From Byssothecium circinans (lineage: Eukaryota; Ascomycota; Dothideomycetes; Pleosporales; Massarinaceae), in contig ML976986.1 of the NCBI GenBank assembly GCA_010015675.1, positions 587,430 through 609,508 of the forward strand: a stretch of DNA of 22,079 nt, given 5' to 3'. The notes below the pieces were generated by a model, which ran no database searches, was not told where the DNA came from, and saw nothing but the letters and a program-made list of their open reading frames with translations. Below, piece by piece: positions 16,190 through 22,079 of the stretch (the stretch's first letter is position 1; each line of letters opens with the position of its first letter). The translations under genes were made by a program, and so were the position numbers.

Positions 16190-18999
16190 ATGATGGCGAG
16201 AGTTACCGGCGTCCGCTTCGAGCATTACCTTCCGGACTGCACCCTTGGAGTTCACGAAACCAGGCCGAGGCTCTCGTGGAAGCTCCAAAACACTCCCAAA
16301 GGCTTCAAACAACACAGCTATGATATTGAGCTTTCAGAAGGAATCCACTCACAACATCCTGTGGTTTCGCTAGCGAGCGCTACGTCACCACTCTCGAGTC
16401 TGGTACCATGGCCGTTTGAAAAGAGTTTAAGCTCCCGTCAGAGCATATCCATCCGCATTCGGATTCGAAGCGAGGAAGGGCAAGAGACTTCGTGGAGTGA
16501 ACTGGCCGTCCTCGAAACTGGCCTGCTCGAGCGCAGCGACTGGCATTGCGAACGTATCGCCGCGCCATGGGCGCCTCACACTCCTGGGCCCGACTCTGAA
16601 TGCCTCTTTCGAAGAGAATTTCGGACTACAGACACCATTGCCCAGGCGCGTTTGTACATCACCGCCCAGGGCGTGTACGAAGCCGAGATCAATAGCAAGC
16701 GGGTTGGTCACTATTTTCTTGCTCCAGGCTGGACTGCGTACGACGGCAGGCTCCAATATCAGACCTACGACGTCACCCCAATGTTATCATCCAACGCCAG
16801 TAATTGCCTCGGAGTTCGTGTAGCTGAAGGCTGGTTTTGTGGACGTCTCGGGTGGGAAGGCGGACATCGCAACATCTGGGGCCCGCATCCAGCTCTGATG
16901 GCCCAGCTTGAGATTACATATGCCGATGGCTCCGCGGAAACCGTCCTCTCAGGCTCTTCCTGGAAGGCCATTAGAGGTACGCAAGCACGGAGTACGAATG
17001 CCGACTCTGAGATATTTGCTAACCGTAGTCCGACCTCTAGGGCCTATTCGTCTCGCTGAGTTGTATGACGGGGAAAAGTACGACGCCACGCTGGAACTTC
17101 CGGATTGGTCGTTGCCTAACGCAGGCGCAAATGACAGTTGGGACGATGTTTTGACTTTGTCGCCATTGCCAGAAACAACAACGCTCACAGCCGGAACTAG
17201 TGGTCCTGTGAGACGCCTCCAGGTCCTGCAGCCAACGCAGTTGCTTCATAGTCCATCCGAGAAGACGATCATTGACTTTGGCCAGAATCTCGTAGGCTAT
17301 GTCAAGCTGAAAAACATCAGAGGTCCTCGCGGCCATAAGATCACCCTCAAGCATGCCGAAGTCCTTGAGCATGAAGAGCTGTGTACGCGAACTTTGCGCA
17401 TTTGCAAAGCAATTGATGAGTACACTCTACGAGGCGTTCAAACTGGAGAATCATATGAGCCGCGCTTCACTTTCCATGGCTTCAGATATGTTCAGATCGA
17501 GGATTGGCCGGGAGAATTGGAGCCTTCGTCGATCGAAGCCATTGTTTGCCACACCGACATGAAAAGCGCCGGTTCATTTTCTTGTTCGGATTCGTTGCTC
17601 ACCCAGCTATATCAAAACATTTGCTGGGGTATGCGGGGGAATTTTCTCTCTGTTCCTACCGACTGCCCTCAAAGAGATGAAAGACTCGGCTGGTCTGGTG
17701 ACCTTGCACTGTTTGCGCCCACTGCAGTTCTCATATACGATTGTTTCGGACTGCTATCAAACTGGCTCGTTGATCTCGAATACGATCAGTCCGTGCTTGG
17801 AGGCGTTCCACCCATGGTCAGTCCAAACTCTACGATCGTGGATCCAGTCTGGTGCAGGAGGGTGCCTTGCGCGATTTGGCACGATGTTACCATCCTAGCG
17901 CCATGGGCACTCTACGAGGAGACTGGAGATGTGGCCATTTTAGCTCGGCAGTACCAGAGTATGATGACCTGGATGAGCGTTCTGCCGAGGAACAAATCTG
18001 GAGCAACGCATCTGTGGGATAATTCTGTTTTCCAACTTGGGGTATGTAGCCCGAGAACTGCCATGTTCGAGTTCGAAATGCTGATGAATGAAGGATTGGC
18101 TTGATCCGGCAGCACCGCCAGACGCGCCGTGGAAATCTTACACCGACGCCAGGATGATCGCCAACATGTTCCTCATCCGGAGCTTAGAGCTCATGGCTCG
18201 CATCTCCAACCTTCTAGGCAAGAGGGCTGAGAAGCTCCACTTTGATACCGAATCACTTGCTGCACGAGCGCAGTTCCACGAAGAATACGTCACTGCAAAT
18301 GGTCGTATTGTCTCCGATACGCAAGCTACATATGCTTTGGCAATCTGCTTCAATCTCTTATCACCTTCGCAGCGAGATCGGGCAGGTGAAAGACTCGTTT
18401 ACCTGGCCAGGAAGAACAATTTTAAAATCGCTACAGGCTTTGCTGCCACGCCATTTATATGCGAAGCATTAGCGACTACGAGAAACTTTCAGGTCGCTTA
18501 TGCAATGTTGCTAGAGAAGGAATGTCCCTCATGGCTCTACGCAGTCACCATGGGTGCGACGACGGTGTGGGAGAGATGGGATAGTTTGCTCCCCGACGGC
18601 ACTGTCAATCCTGGGGACATGACATCCTTCAACCACTACGCGTATGGCGCAGTAGCAAAATTCATGTACGAAAGAGTTGCAGGTTTGCAGCGACTAGAGC
18701 CGGGATGGACGAAATGTAGGATCGCCCCAGCCATTGGCGCGCACTTCATGAATGCATCTGCATCTCATGTTACGCCGCACGGCACAGTATCTTGCTCTTG
18801 GGAGAGGAGCCCTGGCAGCAAAGAGCTTGAGATGTTCACTTTGAAGGTTTCGGTTCCGTATGGGGTTACTGCTGAGGTCGTCATCCCGGAAGGTACTGGC
18901 GAAAGAAAGCAGAGTGTTGGGTCTGGGGACTGGTCTTTCCAAACATCGTTCTTGCCAGATTATGAGTGGCCTGTTCTGCCTCTGAAGCCGAAATCTTGA
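16190..18999 (+). CDS. GH78 alpha-L-rhamnosidase, intracellular (three exons)
   Basis: Exons 16190-16976, 17029-18041 and 18094-18999 sum to 2706 nt, 901 residues, typical for the family. It releases terminal alpha-L-rhamnose by an inverting mechanism. Both introns are 52 bp, with donors GTACGC and GTATGT and acceptors GTAG and GAAG. The joins read WKAIRVRPLGPIRLAELYDGE and VFQLGDWLDPAAPP, restoring family motifs. N-terminal beta-sandwich domains (RLSWKLQN; YINAQGVYEAEIN-like region reading YITAQGVYEAEINSKRVG; LAPGWTAYDGRLQYQTYDV) precede the six-hairpin catalytic domain. That domain carries SVPTDCPQRDERLGWSGD (acidic motif DERLGW at residues 479-484), the WHDV segment where many relatives have WGDA, TTVWERWDS and SFNHYAYGAV. 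A C-terminal beta-sandwich closes the protein. There is no signal peptide. Either of the two adjacent Met codons may start it. Confidence 0.93.
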
Positions 19000-19344
19000 G
19001 AAGTCTCGAACAATCTTAGCATCAAGTAAAGAAAACAGAACCGAGCATGTGTTATTTGATGTGATCACTTGTTTTGTTCCGACACCTGCCATTCATCGTT
19101 GCATCGGAAATGGGTACTTACTCGTCCCCGGTGGGCAACGGTTTTCCGCTACAAATGAACCTATGAGCAGCAAACTCTGTCCTTTGCTCACATGATGATG
19201 TTCAGCCGCTCCCCGATTCTTCGCAGTCCGTAAGCAGCCTATCAAATATCCACCCAGTAGTGACCACAGCATTTCAAAGGCACTATGACGATTCCGAACC
19301 GTCTAAGATTGTATGCATGGGCCTCCGCTAAGAGGGTTTCGGCC

Positions 19345-19408
19345 GAACAAAGCTAGAATACTAGCTATACGGCGAGCAAAGCTAGAATACGGGCTATACG
19401 GCGAACAA
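19345..19408. repeat. 29-bp tandem repeat, two copies plus six bases
   Basis: The unit GAACAAAGCTAGAATACTAG with the tail CTATACGGC (19345-19373) is followed by a copy with three changes (19374-19402) and then GAACAA (19403-19408). In the first unit GCTAG-AATA-CTAGC is a perfect short palindrome. Each unit junction gives CGGC-GA(A/G)CAA. It lies about 470-530 bp before the transporter start and could array binding sites, or be a simple tandem duplication. Confidence 0.75.
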
Positions 19409-19437
19409 CTAGTCAGCCGGACCTGCTCGGCAAATAA

Positions 19438-19452
19438 TTCCGTTATTCGGAA
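19438..19452. promoter_or_regulatory. palindrome TTCCG-TTATT-CGGAA
   Basis: Perfect 5-bp arms around a 5-bp spacer put CCG and CGG triplets five bases apart. Zn(II)2Cys6 regulators of fungi commonly bind paired CGG triplets, so this is a candidate site for a pathway regulator. No such regulator is encoded in the window. Confidence 0.35.
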
Positions 19453-19610
19453 GTTGTTACGGTGAGCGGTATGAGCCCCGAGAAAAGGATCGTGCGGCTC
19501 ATGGCGTGACCCAGGATACGATAGCCGATTGGCATTTGAACGTTCGAGGCGTGTGGACTACGGGTCGGGGTTCGGGACATTCCTTACCGTCGATGTGGTT
19601 CTGGGCTCCG

Positions 19611-19627
19611 CCCCAGACTTTCCCCGC
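19611..19627 (-). promoter_or_regulatory. two CreA-like carbon catabolite repression sites
   Basis: CCCCAG (19611-19616) and CCCCGC (19622-19627) read CTGGGG and GCGGGG on the minus strand, both fitting the CreA consensus SYGGRG. They are 250-266 bp before the transporter ATG. Close pairs are what CreA usually needs, but the consensus is short and chance is possible. Confidence 0.35.
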
Positions 19628-19638
19628 ATTATCTTTGT

Positions 19639-19671
19639 GGAAACCTTCCCGCATTTCTGCGGAAACATTCC
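19639..19671. promoter_or_regulatory. paired GGAAAC-N-TTCC motifs
   Basis: GGAAACCTTCC (19639-19649) and GGAAACATTCC (19661-19671) are near-palindromic, direct, and 22 bp apart, two turns of the helix, inside the presumed transporter promoter. This may be an operator for a dimeric factor. It is an inference from spacing and symmetry only. Confidence 0.3.
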
Positions 19672-19876
19672 ACCGAACATCGGGCCCGCATATGTTTTGG
19701 GCTTAACGACACCAAGGTCTCCTCGCCTAGGTCTTCATGGCTTCCTTGGCGAGCTTTTCTCTAGTATCCTCGGACCAAGGGACTGGTCAACAAGCACTAT
19801 GTAAAGGCAGTCTGCACCATACCCAGTTCTCATTGCAGCCCCTCTAGCTGGCATCTCATTCTAAAATCTTTCCACC

Positions 19877-21675
19877 ATGGCGACCACTGCCGACCCATCC
19901 AAAGAAAAGCCAACAGCGCTCATCGAGCGCGTCGAAGCTCACGACGACGTCAACAACCCGAAAGATGCTGTTGTTGACGCCGCGGCGAGGGGTCAGGCCG
20001 CGACAGGATATGAGACATTGACTCCTTGGGAGACGATCAAGATGTTCAAGATGTCCACTGCGGTTTGTTTCGCCGCGGCTTTCAGCGCTGCGACCGATGG
20101 ATACCAGATTGCGTGAGTCCACATCAGTATTCACTTTAGCATACTCTGGCCAGTGACTGACACAAATCAGTATGAACGCCAGTGTCATTGCGAATAAAGG
20201 CTTCGTCAAAGAGTTCGCTACAAAGACAAACGCAAAGGGCGCCCTTTACCTCGAATCGCCCATTCTCACCGGCTGGAGTTCGATACAGTCCGTGGGTCAA
20301 ATCATCGGTATGACGACGCTGCCCTTCCTCTCTAACCGATACGGCAGGAAGGTTGCCATGTATACGTTCTGGGCCATCCTCGCCATAAGCGTCCTCGTTG
20401 AATGCCTGGCACGAAAGTGGGAAATCTGGCTCGTTGGCAAGCTTCTTGCCGGCATTGGCGTTGGGTGCCTGCAGTCGACACTACCGACCTACATTGCTGA
20501 AGTCGCGCCCGTCCGGATCCGAGGTGGTTTGTTGATGTGCTACAGCTTCTGGTGGACTGTGGGATCCTTCTTCTCGTACATTGCAATCCAGACCATAGCG
20601 AAACAGAAACCGTACCGCTGGCTTGATCCCATCTACACGCAGTGGGCACAGGTTGCGATCATGCTCATCATCTACATCTTCCTGCCCGAGAGTCCCGCGT
20701 GGTGCGTAGGAGCCAACCAAATCGAGCGCGCAAAGATAGAGCTCCGCAAGCTCAATGGTAACGTCCCGGGCTATGATATCGACCAGCAAATCCAGGTCCT
20801 AGTCCTCGCAGTCGAACACGAGCGCGCCACAGCAGCGGAACAGCATCGCGAGCATTGGACGGCCATCTTCCGGGGCACGGACGGCATGCGCACCCTGATC
20901 TCCTTGTGGACGAATATGTCGCAGCAGTTCATCGGTCTCACACTTTTTGGCACGTTTGGCACGTATTTCTTCCAACAGGCTGGTCTTAGCGACCCGTTCA
21001 AGATCAAGTGTATCACATCATCGCTCAATATCGCGACCGTGTTGATCGTTGTGCTTATTGCAGACCGCTTGGGTAGACGGTGGATTGCCTGTACGGGGAC
21101 CACACTATGCTGGCTCGCTTGTGTGCTCATTGGCATCCTTGGCGTTACGAAGAAAGTCCGAGCTACTGACTATCTTTTCGTACTCTTCGCGTGTTGTTGG
21201 AGTGAGTAGACCTTTCTGCCTCGGCTAGCTATGTGCTAACAAGATGTCAGATATTGGATTGACGGCAAACGGCGCAGCAGGCTGGGGATATATTGGAGAA
21301 ATTTCGTCGCAGCGTCTCCGACCATACACTGCTGGTTTCGGCGCCGCTAGCACGTGCGTCATCGGCGTGGTCATGAACGTGCTAGTGCCGAAGATGACAA
21401 ACGCTGCGGACTGGAACTGGGGGTACAAGACTGGTTGGTTCTATGCTGGCGTTGGGCTTCCTTTTGCCGTTGGAATTTGGTTTTTGATCCCGGAAACTAA
21501 GGGGTAAGTTGAGACATCGTGCAGTCTTGTTTGAGGTTGAGTGCTGACCTTTGTGAACAGTCGCTCCGCGGCCGAGCTGGATGAGCTCTTCGAAAGAAAG
21601 ATCAAGCCATGGCGCTTTGCGAAGACCGAGACGGCTACACAGCGCCTTCTCAAAGCAGAGGCACAACGTGAATAG
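19877..21675 (+). CDS. MFS sugar-porter transporter (four exons)
   Basis: Exons 19877-20112, 20171-21201, 21251-21503 and 21561-21675 give 1635 nt, 544 residues. Donors are GTGAGT, GTGAGT and GTAAGT, with acceptors TCAG, TCAG and ACAG. The join at exon 1/2 reads DGYQIAMNASVIANKGFV, typical of fungal alpha-glucoside/hexose-type sugar porters. Other marks are RYGRK (135-139, loop 2-3), PESPAW (251-256, end of helix 6), ADRLGRRW (loop 8-9) and PETKG (503-507, after helix 12), followed by the cytosolic tail RSAAELDELFERKIKPWRF. About 12 helices are evident, with a hydrophilic N-terminal tail of about 50 residues. CACCATGG surrounds the start. It is a plasma-membrane proton/sugar symporter by family. 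Its position behind two intracellular glycosidases suggests that it imports an intact rhamnoside or the released sugar; the substrate is inferred only. Confidence 0.93.
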
Positions 21676-21720
21676 GGAAACATGATGTGAACCTATTGGA
21701 CGAGGGTTGCTGAGTCATTA

Positions 21721-21751
21721 TTTTGCGGAGCGAGGAACGAGCGCAGCAAAA
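21721..21751. other. GC-rich imperfect palindrome behind the transporter gene
   Basis: TTTTGCGGAGCGAGG and its near mirror GAGCGCAGCAAAA form an imperfect hairpin with perfect TTTTGC/GCAAAA outer arms, about 46 bp after the stop codon. It may lie in the 3' untranslated region. No role is known to me. Confidence 0.3.
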
Positions 21752-21842
21752 CTACAATCCAAATCGCGCCTGAGGGCTTCCAAAAAATCGCATTCTACCT
21801 ACCTTCTACCTATTAAAACTTATTTATTTATTTTTCTATATA

Positions 21843-21926
21843 TAACGTAAAGCACCATCAAACCACCTACACTATCGAACCGCCTAACTTTCCTTAGCAG
21901 TACCAACTCACTCAACTTCATCGTTA
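21843..21926 (+). repeat. decayed transposon left end, copy A
   Basis: It begins TA-ACGTAAAGCACCATC and matches, as reverse complement, the ends of the repeats at 1-112 and 4202-4313. It also aligns in direct orientation with 21988-22067, including the doubled subterminal unit and a following segment CCTTAGCAGTACCAACTCA versus CCTTGGCAACACCAACTCC. Differences such as CAAACCACC for CGAACCGCC are G-to-A or C-to-T, so this copy is decayed. No matching right end is seen before copy B. Confidence 0.6.
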
Positions 21927-21987
21927 TTATTAGGCGGGTACTATTTGGACAACCCCTTCGGCTTATTTGGACAATTTCTATATAATA

Positions 21988-22079
21988 TAACGTATTCCAC
22001 CATCGAACCGCCCACACCATCGAACCGCTCACGATTCCTTGGCAACACCAACTCCATCTTCAACGCGAAAATGCCTCAA
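21988..22079 (+). mobile_element. transposon left end, copy B, running off the window; possible transposase start
   Basis: It begins TA-ACGTATTCCACCATCG and carries two copies of a unit close to CACCATCGAACCGC, the pattern of subterminal transposase sites. It is better preserved than copy A. About 80 bp inside, AACGCGAAAATGCCTCAA places an ATG (22071) in a start-like context at the very edge of the window. Pogo/Fot1-type elements commonly start their transposase just inside the terminal repeat, so this may be codons 1-3 of one. Only Met-Pro-Gln is visible, so the family cannot be confirmed. Confidence 0.5.

Larger units (their letters stand above)
19000..19876. promoter_or_regulatory. intergenic region upstream of the sugar transporter
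   Basis: An 877-bp gap between the rhamnosidase stop and the transporter start. It contains a 29-bp tandem repeat, a CCG-N5-CGG palindrome, two GGAAAC-N-TTCC motifs and two CreA-like sites, each listed separately. No convincing gene; the plus-strand frames at 19506-19804 are short and lack any domain. Confidence 0.55.

Noticed and set aside
16190..18999. GH78 gene as a pseudogene with two frameshifts
   Set aside because: Both frame changes coincide with 52-bp segments having proper donor and acceptor sites, and splicing restores family motifs and an exact multiple of three.
19506..19804. Overlapping plus-strand frames upstream of the transporter as small genes
   Set aside because: Two frames are open at once, neither has a domain, and the region fits a promoter better.
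4202..22079. The whole gene-bearing interval as one large composite transposon
   Set aside because: The ends at 4313 and 21843 point outward, so the genes lie outside both elements. The ends also differ in age, and no flanking target duplication can be shown.
1..22079. CRISPR array, tRNA or rRNA genes, telomeric repeats
   Set aside because: No regularly spaced repeats, no tRNA-like A/B boxes in cloverleaf context, and no telomere-type hexamer runs were seen by eye.

Overview
The window looks like nuclear DNA of a filamentous ascomycete (Pezizomycotina). Protein-coding genes are split by short introns of 45-160 bp with fungal-type signals (GTAAGT/GTATGT donors, CTGAC/CTAAC branch sites). The first ~4.5 kb is an AT-rich block whose coding frames are broken almost only by TAA/TAG/TGA. 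That is the signature of repeat-induced point mutation (RIP, C to T in CpA on either strand), a fungal process. I cannot name the genus.

Layout. 1-4313: remnant of a chromodomain Ty3/Gypsy retrotransposon. Its pol is readable in one frame from reverse transcriptase to chromodomain, and a decayed reading frame lies on the opposite strand behind pol. The remnant is bracketed by two near-identical 112-bp repeats that resemble DNA-transposon ends. 4314-5906: no recognisable gene; RIP-like up to ~4.55 kb, with one member of a small degenerate repeat pair at each side. 5907-7378 (+): six-exon SAT4/rhodopsin-domain membrane protein. 7789-10513 (-): frameshifted relic of a fungal multicopy protein with a tyrosine-recombinase-like domain. 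11085-13041 (-): two-exon secreted TolB/PD40-type beta-propeller protein. 14230-15741 (-): GH1 beta-glucosidase, divergent from 16190-18999 (+): three-exon GH78 alpha-L-rhamnosidase. 19877-21675 (+): four-exon sugar-porter MFS transporter. 21843-22079: two tandem, partly decayed transposon ends related in inverse orientation to the repeats at 1 and 4202; the last nine bases may begin a transposase.

Functional reading. The rhamnosidase and the glucosidase share a 448-bp divergent promoter and both lack a signal peptide, and a sugar transporter follows. This is best read as a small catabolic cluster: uptake of a rhamnosyl-glucoside (a flavonoid or other plant rhamnoside), then removal of rhamnose and glucose inside the cell. 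The region upstream of the transporter holds short repeated and palindromic motifs that could be regulator sites. The cluster lies beside transposon-derived DNA, so it may be in an accessory or rearranging part of the genome.

All exon models were deduced by eye from splice signals and from frame and family continuity. The four spliced models each sum to a multiple of three. No database search was run, and family names rest on recalled motifs.
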